A DNA stretch of 64,000 bases from Coniella vitis (taxonomy: Eukaryota; Ascomycota; Sordariomycetes; Diaporthales; Schizoparmaceae). This document shows positions 11,110-25,868 of this stretch, piece by piece. Positions within the stretch are counted from its first letter, which is position 1; each line of letters opens with the position of its first letter. A program made the translations under genes and the position numbers. The notes under the pieces are model-generated. The model saw only the letters and a program-made list of their open reading frames with translations. It ran no database searches and was not told the DNA's origin. Location: contig WUJK01000009.1 of NCBI GenBank assembly GCA_011317545.1, positions 2,273,106 through 2,337,105 on the forward strand. The letters are read 5' to 3'.

Positions 11110-14100
11110 CTTTATAGATATTCTTTAAGGGTTTTTAAGTATTTTCTAAGTTATTATATCCTTTCTGTTTAATAAGGTATTATTTTCCGCGTCCGCGTTT
11201 ATATAAATCGAGAATCTATTTAACTTTATATTATGCTTATTCTAGTTCGATAATATCTATATCGTACGAGAGTTCTGCGTCTACTAATGCTAGTTCTAGG
11301 AGTAAAATATAGAAGACCGGGTATAGGCGTATATATAGGATTTCCAATTTATAGTTAACTAGTAAAATCTATTATATAATTTTATAAGGTCCGAGTTTTT
11401 TATAATTAAGTTTATCGTTAAGTTTAATAGTTTTAATATTTTTATAATTAAGGTAGATTTTATCTCCCTTTTATAAGATTAGTCCCTTAATCCTTTTCTA
11501 ATTAGCGTATTTTATTATCTATTCTTTAACGTCCTAAAGTATATATTAAGCATCTTCGTACGATTATTTAATTCTCTTAGCGTATTAATCTGCTATTTCT
11601 ACGTTTCCGCCTAATAGTATTTCGTAGTATACCGTAGGGTTATATCCGTAGAGTAGGAAGAATAGTAATTTTCCTATACTCGTTATATCTATACTATTAT
11701 AAGCGAATTACGCGGTTAGTAAAAGTTCGACCTAATTATCTTATTTATAGTTAATATAATATCGTAGATATTATTCTATAATCTAGTTAATATATTCTAT
11801 TTATCCGTCTATCTAAGTATAAAATACTATAGATATACGTTATATTATTCCGAGGTATTAAGTAAGTAAGATCTAGAATTTTAATATAAATTTTCTATCT
11901 CTATCTAATATAATTTCCTAAGGTATTCCGTAGTTAGCGATAATAATATAGAGAAATATATATATAAGCTCCTCTATAATACTACTTTCTTTATATAATA
12001 AGAAGTATATATACTTACTTAGTTTATAAACTACTACTAAGATACTATCTTATTATACCTAAGTTAAGGGTTCTTATAAAAGGGGTAGTTTAGTAATAAA
12101 GTTTAGATTAATAGATAACTAAATAGTTATAAGTATTAGTAGAGGTTATAATAGTCCGTAAGGTTTATATTATTCTATTTTATTCCGTTTATATATATCG
12201 TAATTATTAACGATATCCGTAACTCGTTTCTTAAGGTTTAATAGGTTCTAATAATATTAGATCCTTTTATAGGTTACTCTAATTCCTTAGTATCTATATA
12301 CTAGTATACTATAGATACTTCTAATATAATCGTTTTATTCCGATATTATTATACTATCGAGGTTAAGTATTTCTCCTTCGATATATAAGGTTATATTAAA
12401 TTCCTTAATAATAGATAGTATAATAAGGTTACCTTCCGAATCTTCCCTAAAGATTATTATAATATCCTAATCTTTACTATTATTATCCTTATAATCTAAC
12501 CGTCTACTAAGAGTATCTATTCGTTCGTTTTCTTTACCTTTATAGTAGATAATCTTAAAGTCGAATTCTAATAGAAATTCGTATTATCTAACTTATCGTT
12601 TATTAAGCTGCTTTATTAAGGTAAATACCTAAAGGTTTTTATAATCCGTATATATAAGAATTTATTATTTCGCGCCGATAAGATAGTATTATTATTCCCT
12701 AAAGGATTCTATTATTATTATAAGTTCCTAATCGGGTATTCCGTAGTTAAGTTCTAATCTATTTAACTTCTTACTAAAGTTACTAATTATCTATAATTAT
12801 CCTTTATTATCTTATTATCCGAGTTATCTACCGAATATATAATCTAATATATTTATCTCGATTTCGAAAACTTTATTTTAATTTACTTCGATTAGGATTA
12901 GTTCTAATATAATTATATCCTTAATTATACTAAAGGCTTCCTATACCTATTTATTCTAATTAAAGGTAATATCCTTTTTCGTAAGTTTTATAAATAATAT
13001 TATAATATTATTATAATTCTTAATAAAATAATAGTAGAAGTTAGTATAGTTTAAGAAGGCTTTAATATCCTTAATATTCTAAGGTATAAGCTAATCCCTA
13101 ACTATTTATACTTTATCTTTCTATATTTATATATACCTTAGTATAATAATATATCCGAGGTAGTTAATTTCTTAAGTATTCTAGTTATATTTAGTAGGTT
13201 CTATTAAAATCTTATTATCTTAGAGGATTTATAGGATTATTATAATATACTTCTAGTATTCTTCGAATATCTTTAAGTAAATAAGGATATTATCTAGGTA
13301 AGCGATTATAAAATAATCGAGGTATTTATATAAGATAAAGTTTATTATTTCCTAGAATAATATAAGGGCGTTAGTAAATCCGAATAATATAATAAGATAT
13401 TCGAAATATCTATAGTATATTCTAAACGCTATTTTCTATTCGTCTCCGGGTTTAATATAAATATATATATATCCTTCCTTAAGATCGAAGGCTATAAATT
13501 ATTAAGCTCCTCTAAATCTATCTCTAAGTTCTTTAAAGAGAGGTAAGGGGTACTGATTCTTAATTATAATATCGTTAAGTTACCGATAATTAATATATAA
13601 TTATAATTTACTATTTTTCTTTAGTATAAATAGGATTAGGTATCCTATTAGTAAAGATAAGGGTCTAATATAGCCTTTCTTAAGATTTTCGTCGATATAT
13701 TCTCTAAGGGCTTTAAGTTTATCCTTATCTAATCCGTAGATAGGAAAGAACTTTAATTATTCTCCTTCTTTAAGTAGGATCTTATAGTTATATAGGCTAT
13801 ACTCTAATAAACCGTTATCGAATTTTCCTTAAAATAGTTTTATAAACTTCCGATACTCTTCTAATATACCGGAAAGGTCTCTAAATATATCTTCGTCCTA
13901 TATAATTACTATTATAAGGAGATATCGTTATATATACTTAATTCCTTTTTAAACTTATCGCGATAATATATCCTATTATCTATAGAATCCTATTATATTA
14001 TATCCTAATCTACCGTATCCCTTTTTCTATTAGATACTAACTATCGCTAGATCCTTCTCTATAAGCTATCGAGGTTTATTATATCCTAGGATAGCTATCG

Positions 14101-14600
14101 TTTTAGCTCTTCTCGATTTAGAGGTATATATAAATTCGTTTAAGCCCCTATTATCTAGGTATTACTTAATAACTAAATCCGATCTTATACCTTTAATTAT
14201 AACCGCTTCTTAGGTATCCGCTTTATCCTAGAAAATATAGCTATTAGTCTAATCGATTCGAGGATTTTCCTTTCTTAATTATAATATACCTAAAATTAGC
14301 TTATATTATACGGTATCTATAATATCGAAGTTTATTAGTATTATATATCCGTAGATTATAACTAGTAATTAATTAGATTTTATATTAATAATACCTTAGC
14401 TATAAGCGATTTCTATACCTTCTATAATACTAAGTTTATAGGGTTTTATCTTCTTCTTCTAAGGTATCCGTTCTCTATTAATAATATTTAAGGATATAAA
14501 ATTTCCTTATACTCCGCTATTTAGGAATACTATATAATATTTATCGTTAATTTATACTACGATTTTTAAATATTTATATATCGAGCTATCTATTATATAG
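11110..14600 (-). pseudogene. RIP-damaged chromovirus pol (second copy)
   Basis: Reverse-complement translation gives the same order as the first copy: protease near 14500, reverse transcriptase near 13200-13600, RNase H near 12500-12700, integrase, and chromodomain near 11150-11270. All frames are broken by TAG/TAA with a RIP signature. The copy is inverted relative to the one at 1-3540 and has different mutations, so the two were damaged separately. It belongs to the element bounded by LTRs at 9853 and 17415. Confidence 0.88.
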
Positions 14601-14699
14601 AGGGATTTTATTATAAATCCTAATCCCTTATTATCCCTTATAAGCGATCCTTACCTTTTAGGTTCTACTATTCTTATTATACTCTAAGGACTATTATCT

Positions 14700-16930
14700 A
14701 TATTAGGTTCTTAGCTTATTATATTCCGTATTATATATATATTACAGCCTATTACTATAGGTATACTTAGTTTTCTTCTTTTATATAGGGAGTTTATACT
14801 CTAGGCTAATTATCTTTAAGGTTATAATAAGTATACGCTTTATCCGCTAGGTATTCTATATAATCGGCGCGCTTATAGAAGCTATAGTATATAGGTTCTA
14901 TATATACGAGCTTTATAAGCTTTTCCCTTTATTTCTATTTACGTATTTTATACTAATCGAGCGCCTTTTCTTATATATAAGGTATATATTAGGGTGTTAT
15001 ATATTAGTATTATTTTACTTATCGCGTAGTATATTCGTAGGGCGTATTATATATAAGGCTAATACTAGCGTAATTTCCCCTTATTCCGAGTACTTTATAA
15101 TAATTACTATTATTATCGTTATAGGCGATAATATTATATCCTATCTTACGTATAAGGAACTATTCGTTAGTTACCTTATATTTAAAGTATTATCTATAAT
15201 TATATATAATATAGGTAAACTATATAATCTAATAATACTTTTCGTAAAGATAATTAATTTACGCGTTTTCCTATACTAGGGGGGTTTTATCTTAATAGGT
15301 TATTATTCGGAATAATTCTCTAAGTATAATGCTATAGATAAGGTAGTATATATCTCTTTTATCGATATCTTTATCCGTAGAGCTTTCTAATTCTAAGCTT
15401 ATTCCTTCGCTAATAGCTTAAGCGCTAGTATCCTAATTAATATAGAGCGTTTCCTATTATTTTATAATTTCCGTAATATTACTCTATAAAATATCCGTTT
15501 TATTAGGTAGTTTATACCCTTCTATATTATACTAATACGGGTATTCCTTAATAAGCTAGGCTTATTATTCTATTACTAGTCTTTTAAATAGATTATTATC
15601 CGTTAGGAGAGGCGTCCTCTAGGTAACTATAATTTATTATTCCTTATAAGGTTTCTAAGGGAATTATCCTAAGCCTTACTTTACCGAGAGGTATATTATA
15701 TAATTATACTTATAATAGAAGGTTTAGTTAAGGAGTCTATAATTAGAGTTATCCGATATTTACTCTAGAAGCTAGTTTTAGCTAAGAGTAGAGTTTATAA
15801 TCTTACGTATTATAATATTAGCTTATTATCCTTCGGGGACTTTCTTAAATTCTCTAGGTTTTTTAGGTTATCGGTATTCTCGTATAAAGTAGCTTATATT
15901 ACTATAGTTAAAGTATTCCTTACTTATAGGTTTATACTAAGCTATATCGAGCTCTATAGGTTCTATATATATAATACCGCTAACTACTATACCTTATTAC
16001 TAAAAGCTACGGTTAATTATCTATTAAATCCGCTATCCTATATTAGTATAATTCCTCTATATAATATAGCTTCCTCCTTTCTTACTTTTCTCTATATATT
16101 CTTTATAAAGACGGTTATCGATACGGATAATATTATTACTAAATAATATAAAGTCTTTAGGCTAATCCTATTTAGAGATTTTATCCTTAACCTTATCCTT
16201 AAGTCCTTTATAATAATATTCTATAAGGTTCTTATCTTCCTAAGGGAAGCGTATTAAGAGTTACTTAAAGCGGACCGTATAAGCTAAAATAGATTTATTC
16301 TACTTAAGTTTTATAAGTTATTATACTATAGTTTATTCTTTATTAGGATTACTAAATATTTCCTTAAGGATATATTCGAATCCTACGAATAAATCGAATA
16401 TATTCTTAGTAATCGGCTTACGTTAATCGAGGTTACCTAGGTATTTAATATAGTTTTAAAGTAAGGGTTTATACTAGATAAATATATCCTTTTCGAGTTA
16501 TATACCGGCTAGGATAACTTTATCGGGTTTAATAGTAAATTAAGCTATATTATATAGGAAGTATACCTTATAATAGGTAAGGAACCCTTAAAGCGTCTTT
16601 TAGTTACCGTTATATATAATAGGTTTATCTATCTTATAACCGTTACCGGTATTTTAGATAATAAGCGCTAGGGGTATAGCGGCTATAGCTTAATATTATT
16701 CGAGCTATTAAGCCTACCTACGGATAATATAATTCTATTACTCCTAATTCTACTAGAGTATACCGAGTTATTAGGTAAGTTCGATTAATTAGTATATTAT
16801 ATCTTCCTAAGTTATAACCTAGCGATATCCTTCTCCTAAGGTAGATAGGGTAAGAGTTTAAGGAGCTATTATTATACTTAATATTACCTAAAAGGTATAT
16901 ATAGATTATCCTAAATAAGAGTTATAAAAA
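14700..16930 (-). pseudogene. RIP-damaged gag region and leader of the second chromovirus
   Basis: This lies between pol and the 5' LTR, where gag is expected. Translation on the minus strand gives charged, hydrophilic broken segments consistent with a capsid-type protein, with no intact zinc knuckle that I could read. The primer-binding site next to 16931 cannot be read because of RIP. Confidence 0.55.
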
Positions 16931-17415
16931 TATAATAATCCTTACCTAAATCCATAATTCTAGAAGTACCTATAAGTTATATATTAATAGGCGGGGAAGT
17001 ATTACCTTTAAGTCTTTATATATTATCGAGTAATATTAAGTATTATAAGTAATTAAGAGGGATTACCCTATTATATAAAATAATACTTAGATTTATAACT
17101 AAACATTATAAGGAAAACTATCTAATAGCTAGGAAATCCATCGTCCTTATATCCTTCCGTTATTCTATATTTAATACCCTATTTAACCCTAGATTATCTA
17201 GATTATCTCGCAATCTTAATAATCCGGCTCTCCTAGATTATCTAATAATCTTAATAATCTATTCCTGATTAGTTCGTATAACCCTAACCCTAACTATATT
17301 ATCCTATATAACTTGGTTATATAAGAGATCCCTATCGGTCCGTTAAGGTTCCGATTTGCTGGTATATAGTTGCGCTGGCCTGTTCCTGTGACCTGCATGA
17401 CCGTGGGTTATAATA
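16931..17415 (-). repeat. LTR, 485 bp (5' side of the second chromovirus)
   Basis: It starts TATAATAATCCTTACC and ends CCGTGGGTTATAATA. It is the same length as the solo LTR at 43906-44390 and shares that copy's middle cassette (CCCTATTTAACCCTAGATT) rather than the cassette of its partner LTR at 9853-10311. It carries AACCCTAACCCTAAC near 17283. Its outer flank (TTAAT) does not match the flank of the partner LTR (CTTCT). Confidence 0.8.
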
Positions 17416-20400
17416 TTAATAGTATATAGCCTTTATTAAGTAGTATATATTAAATATCTAGATAAAGCTTATAAAAGGGCTAATTAGGGATTATAGGAGT
17501 AACTCCGTTATTAAACGAATAGATATCGGATTCTAGGTATTTAGGGTATATTATAATAGTATCGGAGATATCCTTATATAGACCTTTCTAGAAGTATAAA
17601 GATTTAATATAATAATAGGTTATATTATAGCCCCTATAGCTAAACTAAAAGTAGTATTTCCGAAGGATCTTATCCTTTAAGCTCTAATTATTAATAATAC
17701 GGCGTTAAGGGAGGTATTTACTAGCTTATTTCTATAGTAGCTATTTAACTACCTAAAAGCATACCGCTTTAATTCTAAGATAGTAGTATTTAGTATACGG
17801 GATAGAATTTAGCACCCTTCTTATTATATAGATCTCGGTAATAACCTTAGAATCCTTACTCTAAAATAACCTAATATCTACGATTAAAGTCTAATTAGGA
17901 AAAGATATAAGTCTTTTAAGCGATCTAATTATTATATCGACCTAAACCTTAGTATTACCCTCCGTAAGAGCTCTATCCTTATCGGCCTTTATATAGGGCT
18001 TACGAGAAAGTATATTAATAACCCAGTTCTTTATACTTAGAATATAGCAGACCTTAAAGTTAAATATCTTAATAACGCCTATCTATCCTATAATTAGAGC
18101 TTTAGATATATCTAAGGCTACCCCGTTTAGCTATTAGATTAATATATTATTATTAGTTTCTAGAGTAAAATATATACTATAGAGATAGAACCGAAAACGC
18201 CGGAGGGCTATAAGAGCTTTATAATACTCTCTTTTAGTTATATTATATATAGCCTCTACGGTTAACTAATAGCTATTATCGTAATAAGCGATTTTACTAA
18301 CTCCCTCCTAAACTTATATAAGGGTAGCGCCTTAATTTTTAATATTAGTATCGATTATAAGGATAATCTCGCCTTTATCCGTATAGTTTATATTAATTAA
18401 AATAGGAGGATTTATAATAAACCGCTTTAAAGTATTTATAGCCTCTTATTCTTTCTTAGATTATCTAAAAATAATACCCTTTTTAAGGAGATTATTTAGG
18501 GGCTTTTATTTTTAAGCGATATAATTAACCTAAGTACGGTAAAAGTTTAAAAGATTATTAAAGCCTTTTATATCTTTTATATTCCGATAAAGCGGCTAAT
18601 CTAAAATTGTCTAAACCTTCGAATTAACTAGTAATCGGCCTTTAGAGCTATACTTATAACCTATAATATTAATATACGGTATAAGTCATCGAGACTTAAT
18701 AGTTAAGATTATAGCTCCTATAAACTTATAGTTATAAAGGATTTTATCGATATTAGTAATATACTTAGCGATATAACAGCGTATACCTAGTAGTTTAGGT
18801 ATCTCCTCTATATTATATATAGTCTTAGGCCCTTTAATACCGATATTATCGAGGAATAGCCGATAAATATATAGTATTAGATTGTATAGGAGTCTAATTA
18901 TAACTTATATAAACTAGGCGATTAAGTTAATAGCGCTTTAAGGAAGCGTAGTAAGCCTAAATAGAGTAATAGGTATAGAGAATATAGTTATATCGCGGCT
19001 AGCCTTATCTAAAGTAATTTAGTTATAATTAGAGAAGAAATCTAATAATAATAATACTTTATATATCTTAAACTCTTTAGCGAATTCCTTAGCTCTTAGG
19101 GGGATATTAATATCTCTAATTATAAATATATTATAACCTTAAGTATTATTAATAGGCCGGTATTTATTATCCTTCTTTCTAATTAGAAACTAATTATTAT
19201 AATAAGAGGTATAAGATTCCTCGATAATAGTCTTACTATACCTTTCCTTAGGTATTTTAATTATAATCGGATATAGGGCTTTTAGAATAATAGTTAATTT
19301 AGATTAAAAAGCGCTATATAGGATAATTCGGATCTCCTATAAAGGAGTAATTTTAGGAATAATCCTATTAATATACTTCTACTCCTAGTTTAATAAAGCT
19401 TCTCTAATAAATAGTAGGTAAACGAATATCTCCTTCTTAGCTTTAGAAAGGCCTTTATAGTTTTCCCTAAATAAACCTTTAAGCCTAGCTTCTATTAGAT
19501 AGGATCCCTTTTCGATATTAGAGAACTTCGGCTTAATCTAATTATCGAATTTTAAAGGAGAGATTTCCCTATAGTTAGCGAAGACCTCTACTTTTCGCTA
19601 TTACTTCTAGTTAAAGTTTCCTTTAGATATTAATCCGTTAGAGGGAAAGTTATTAATAGGCTTAACTTTATCTATTACTCGCTTAGCTAGAGTTATAATC
19701 CCCCTAATTAATTATATAGTTTTAGGCTTAATAATCTTTAGAGCTCGAGTTAGTATATAAAACCTATAGATATAAGTCTAATTAATCCTTAGAAACGATA
19801 AATAAGCCTTTATTATATTAATTTAAGGTATAATAATACTTAAAAGGCTTTTAAAATCCTTATTAGAATTAGGGGAGAAAGAAGCAAGAACCTTATCCCC
19901 TTTATCTAATATTTCTCGAATAGATTAAGGGATTTATAATAAGCTAACCTTAGGATATCCCTAATTAAAAGTAACTATTAATTTCTTATAGATAAATAAC
20001 GGGATAATATATAGGAATCCGATTCTAAGGTTACCTTAAAGGGCTTTTAGTCCTTTATCCTAAGGCTATAAATTAACCGAAAGTCGCTAAGCTTTAAACC
20101 TATAATTAAAGCTTCTAATACCTATATAAAGGATAAACCTATAGAGAGAAAAAAAGGTATCCTAAGTAGGATATTACTAGAAGTTTATATAGCTATATTA
20201 TCGATTATAAAGAAGATTATTAGGCCTTTAATACCTTTAAGATAAAGCTATTACTCTATAATTCCTATAATTTCTATAGCTATATTATTATATATTATAG
20301 AGGAAACGCTAGTAATCGGTATATAACTAAGTTAATTTATATAAAGGTAACTAAGGAGAAGGATATTATACTCTACTCTAATATTAAGTAATATAAGCCT

Positions 20401-23000
20401 TAGAGATAAGTTATTAAAGCCTATCCGAATAATTAAATAGGGTAAGGATATTAAGCCTCTATTTATAATATTCTATTTAAAGATAGATAAAAAGTTAATT
20501 TAATATTATTTAATCCTAAAGCTATTAATAATAAGGAGCTATACGATAATATCTAGGTAGTTAGGAAAGGTTAGAATATCGTTTAAAGGTTTAAAAGGGA
20601 TCTTAATAACCGAATAGTAAATAGATAACTCTAAAACGCCTTCTAATATCCGATTAGAGCTTAAAGATTAAGGTATAGATTCGAAGAAATCGTTATTAAC
20701 TTATAATAATAAGGCGTTAACCCCGCTAATATATATCTATCTGGTTTATAAGTCTTTAGAAGCCGGAATCGGCTTAAAGGGGATTATTTTAATACCTCTC
20801 GATCCTTTTAAAACGCTTTATAAGTAAAGTCCTATATAGCGGCTTATACTACCGAGTTAAATAAGGTCTTTAATTCTAATTTAGACGGTATTTCCTAAGA
20901 TAGTATAAGCTATTCTCTTAAGGGCTAAGATTAAGGGGGCGGGCTTTTCCTTCTTGCGGCTAGATTTCGAGGAAGCTTTTAGATTAATAGTATCCTCTAT
21001 CGTTTATTTATAATCTAAGAGCTTTATAAAGCTAGATTATTAATAGGAATCCTATATAGCGTACGAAGTTTACCCGATAGGTAGAGGAGTCTCCTTTATA
21101 GTTTCCTAAAAATAAACTATTTACTTATATAAAAGATTAGAGCTTTATCGGTTCTTTTCGAGTTTAACTTAGAGCTTATCTTTACTAATAAGCTAATAAG
21201 GAGTATACTAATTTCGAAGTTAAGCCTTATAATTATTAATAGCTAATATATTAATTTAAAGCCCTTAGAAAGAGTTAATTAAATAATCTACTTAGTAGCC
21301 TAATAATATATAATCTAAACTAGCTTATATTATAATTATATTAGTATTACCTACTAATCGGAGGTTATTACTAATATTAAATAGCTTTTTAGGAGCTATA
21401 AGTAATAGGTTACCTTTATACTAGGGGTTTAATTATATTAGCTTATAATACCTCTCGATAACCGATCGCTTAATATCCTTTTATAATAGGAATTCGTAAT
21501 AGCTTAAGGTAAAGTTAATAATATTAACGCCTTTTTAATTATAATATTAGTATAGGAGCTTCGGATCTAAAATCTCGGCTTCTCTAATATCTATATTAAT
21601 AGTATTAACTAGGGAGAAGATAATATCCTTTAGCCTTTTAGCGAAAATAATACTAATATCTATTAGTCTCCGTAATAAAGGGTATTTATAAGTAGAGTAT
21701 TTAGATATTATATAGCTATAATATACCCGAAGAATATTATCCTTCCTATACTTACTTTCGAGAATATTAACTTTATAAAGATTACTAGCTTAATCGAGCT
21801 CTAATTATCTAATAAGAGGGAGCTAAAGGGTAAAATAACTCTAATTATATAATTATTCCTTTATTTATTACTTAAAATCCTTGTTTTAGTAGAGAGATTA
21901 TAGCTAAAGATTAGCTATTTAATAGATAAGGTTAGTAATCTCGTCGATCTAAGGAGATAGCTTAATAGCTAATAGCTTAATAGGAGGCGCTTAATATATA
22001 ACTTCCTTACTAAAAGGGATAGGCTAGATAATATAAGTATAGTTAGGCTTTTAATTAAGGCTTAATAATAATAGTTAAACGGTTTCCTAATTATATCTAA
22101 GCTCTAAAGCGGTAATAGATATAAGCAGGATATAGTATATATAGCTAAGAGCTTTATTATTCTATAAGTTCTCGTTAAGAGATTCGTTAAGGATACTTCT
22201 TAATAATAGCTTTAAGTCTTTCTAGAGATATTAGTTAATCTAAGTCTAATTAACTTAATACTTACTTTCTAGCCGCTTAGTTTATCGTATAATTAACTTT
22301 TAATAGAACTTAGAGGCAGGATATATCTTAAACTTATCTATATAATATAGATAATAGTTATAATCCTAGATTAGAGATAGGAGCTTATCGAAATCCTTAG
22401 TAAAAGTATAATAAATAATAGTATTAAGTTTATCTTAAGGCGTAAATATATACCTATTATCCTATACTCTAAATACTTCTTTTAGCTTATCTTTCTAATT
22501 AGATTAAGTTATATAGCCTTCTATATATCCTTAAAGCTATTCTCCTAGAATAATATTCTTATAAAAGCTATATATAAGTATAAGCCTTATACTTTTAGGG
22601 AGGCTATAAGCTTTCCCGATATTATCTAGCTATTCGAGATAAAAGGTAATATTATATCTATTAAACACTTAAAGGCCTAGAGCTTTAAGTATATCGAGAT
22701 TAATCGGTAAAGACGTAGTAACGAGATAAGCTTAGGAACCGGTTAAAGAGGGGGTAGTCGAAATAAGAGTTATAATAGAAGCAGACTCCTATAAGGGGGT
22801 AGGGCTAATCGATAAAGCTATCTTATATCTTCTTAAGGACCGTTTAAAGTATTAAATTATCTAAATAAATAAGTCTAATTCTTATAGCTTATAATTAAAG
22901 CTTAAAGAAATAATAGGTATTTATTAAAATAGAATAGGGGAAGTAAAAGGTATACGAATATATAAAGTTATAGTAATCTTAGTAAGGGTTGGGTTCCGTT
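17416..23000 (-). pseudogene. RIP-damaged Ty3/gypsy element of a second family, truncated
   Basis: On the minus strand the reverse transcriptase has the catalytic-site region FLDNIGIKGPKT near 18820-18865, a D-to-N change of the FIDDxxxKGP motif typical of one fungal Ty3/gypsy group. RNase H follows near 18180-18420 (YTDKGEI, GATLI, TKREYYKALIALRRFRFYL) and the start of an integrase linker (NILSRKP) near 17990. The integrase is cut at 17416 by the chromovirus LTR. Protease and gag occupy the higher coordinates, with no clean boundaries. All frames are broken by RIP stops. I found no LTR pair for it. Confidence 0.75.
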
Positions 23001-24260
23001 ACTATTAGTAAACTATTTAATTACTTTTTAAATTATAAAGAACTTCGGTATAGGGTATTATAAATTAATAGATTCCGGTTTATTTAGATTAGGTAATCTC
23101 TAATTAGAACCGAAAACCTATAAACTATAATATTCTATAGCCTCGGCTACCTTTAGTAGCCGGTAATAGAACGGCTCGAGTATCTATTATTACTCTCTAA
23201 TTAGATCCTTTTAGTTACTATTTATAATACTTTTTTCTCGCTTTTACGCTTCCCTCTTATATATCCTATCTCTAATTAATAGCCTATACCCTAATTAGGA
23301 AGAAATCGATCGGGTAATACGATAAAGGAAAGGAAATAATTAAAATACCGCCTTATACGGCCTTCGTTACCTTAGAATCCCTATATAGATATATAGGGCC
23401 TTCCGAAGCGATTCGCTCTAAATAAGTAATATCGGTAATCGCTATAATAGTATATAATATAATTCCGGTAATAATCGCTTAATAATACCGGTTATCGGTA
23501 TAGAAATCTCTAATTAAAATAGACTATTTAGTTTATTAGCTATATAAGTAACGGAGGTATAGCTCTTAAGTTTAGATAATTAATAATACTAGCTTTCTTA
23601 ACTTCTCGATAGATTCTAATCGAGAGACCGGCTTTAGCTATAAATCTCCTTATAATAATAAATACTCCCTATACGGATTATTAAATAAGCTAGATAGGGT
23701 ATTAAAATAGTAAAAATAGTCGGTTAGTAAAGCGGTAAATAACTACTAGCTACCCTAATTAAACCTCCTTACTTATCTATAGCTTCTAGTTAGAGGCTAG
23801 ATAACGCTTAGGCGCTTATAAGATATACGGAAAAGAGTATATAGGAGATATAACTAATCCCTTAGAGTATTCGAGTTAAAGGGAGGTAGCTTTATAGGGA
23901 CTTAAAGGGAATAGAAACTAATTTAAAGCTATTTTAAGCTAAAGGCTATAGAAATAAGCCCTATAGGGGTTAGATTAGAACGAGGAAAAAGTATATTTAT
24001 TATTAACTTCTTCTAAAGGGGCCTTAAGCCTAATATAGCTAGCTTTTGCTAGGCACTATAGTTAAATGAACGCTCTATACTAAGCCTTGGAATAATAGTT
24101 TTAAAACGGCGAGGTAGGCTAAGATATAACTAGATTCGCTCGTCTAGCTTACCCTAGATATTATTAAATACGCTAAGCTACTAACTATTATCCTAATCAA
24201 GAACGTTTATAGCTTTAGTATAGTATAGGTTCTTCTGGAAGTACTTATATAGGGTATACT
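23001..24260. other. RIP-damaged AT-rich sequence, probably the 5' part of the preceding element
   Basis: CpA/TpG are depleted and no long frame survives. It may contain the leader and LTR of the element to the left. From about 24035 the damage lessens. No gene can be supported. Confidence 0.35.
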
Positions 24261-25868
24261 TGTGACGGGCTGGCCCCTGTGGGGCTCCAGGAATTGACTA
24301 GCGTTCCTGCGGCCGTCTCCGACGTACGGAACCTTTTCGCTTGGGCGGTTGAGGCAAAAGGTACGCAATCTTCTGAATACGTTTCAGAAGATCTAGTCAA
24401 CTTATCAGGCACGTCGGGCGAAGGCAATGTCACAGGTGGGCCTATGATAATACTCGTCTTTAGCTAAGTTATAAAGCGTAAGCTTACTCTAGCGAAATCG
24501 TTAAAAAGCGAGATTATAATCTATAGAAAAGCGTTTAGTAAGTAGAGCGGTAACTACTATATAGCCTCCCTTACGTAGGTCGTAGCGACGTATAATTATT
24601 AGTTCGTTAATCTATTAGAAGATAGTAGCACTATAAAGTAGCGTACTAAATATACGAACTATTTCTATCTTAGTATCCTTATCGTCTTTACTCTCTTTAA
24701 GAGACTTAAAGTAGTTAATAAAAGCTTATACGTCTATAAATACTAAGTCTTTGCCTATAGTTACTATATCTATATCGTCTAGATCCGAGTATTTAGGGTT
24801 AAAGACGCTAATAACTTTACGTTTTAGATATATCTAATACGCGTTAGTTATAAAGGGGGCGTAATCTTATAATTATATAGTTAATTTACGTTTAAACGTA
24901 CGAGGCGTTTTATAACGGTTATCGCGGTTATCGCGCAGCGGTAGACGGTTATCGTCGTCTAAGCTGCTACTATTAGAGTTATTATTAGGATTACTAGGCG
25001 TTTCGACGGCTATAAGCTATTAAGAGGGCTATAAGGTCTTTATAGTAGTTCGAATACGTTTACGGGCTTACTAGATTATACTTAGTAACTATCTACTACT
25101 AGCGGTAAAATAGACTCTAGAGGGGGTAGTATTACCTTCTTCGACGCCTAGTTTATATAGTAGAGTATCGATAGTTCGAGCCGTATTATCGGCTTACTAG
25201 CGTACTTTCGCTAGTTCCTGCTTATAAGCGCTAGTTTAAATACCTAATTTAGTTAATACTTTATTAACTATAGCTTATACTTTACGAATAGCTACTTAAT
25301 TAATATTTAATTAGTTAATTATAGCTTTAGTTAAGGTTTAAGATCTCTAGCCGATTTACTTAATACGTTTTAACTCCTTAGTAAAGTCCTCTAGGTTTAT
25401 AGGACCTTTAGGGTTATAAGCTGGGTTTAGTTTTTATATTAGAGCTAGTATTATAATATTACGGTCGAGATATAACGTATTTATTAGATCGCTTACTAAC
25501 GCGTCTCCTTTGTCTTCGTTAGACGCTATACCCTCTACTAGGGCGTCCTCCTCGATATCCCCTAATTAATACTATCCGCTTAGCTAAGCGGCGTTCTAAC
25601 TAGTACGTATCGCGATATTACGTACTAGGCTGGTAGTAGCGCTCTTAGTACTAGGCCTAGGAATAGGAGGGTAGCTAATGTCACAGGCCCACCTGTGTGA
25701 CATTGCCTTCGCCCGATGTGCCTGATAAGTTGACTAGATCTTCTGAAACGTATTCAGAAGATTGCGTACCTTTTGCCTTAACCGCCCAAGCGAAAGGTTC
25801 CGTACGTCGGAGACAGCCGCAGGAACGCTAGTTAATTCCTGGAGCCCTACAGGGGCCAGCCCGTTACA
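24261..25868. mobile_element. DNA transposon with about 187-bp terminal inverted repeats
   Basis: The left arm (24261-24447) begins TGTGACGGGCTGGCCCC. The right arm (about 25680-25868) is its reverse complement with only a few differences, ending GGGGCCAGCCCGTTACA. The interior of about 1.2 kb is RIP-damaged and gives broken minus-strand coding-like pieces (for example NTARTIDTLLYKLGVEEGN) without a recognised transposase domain. Long inverted repeats suggest a Mutator-like element. The flanking 9-mers GGGTATACT and GCTAATACT agree at only six positions, so the target duplication is not convincing. The arms keep their CpA and TpG sites whereas the interior does not. Confidence 0.7.
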
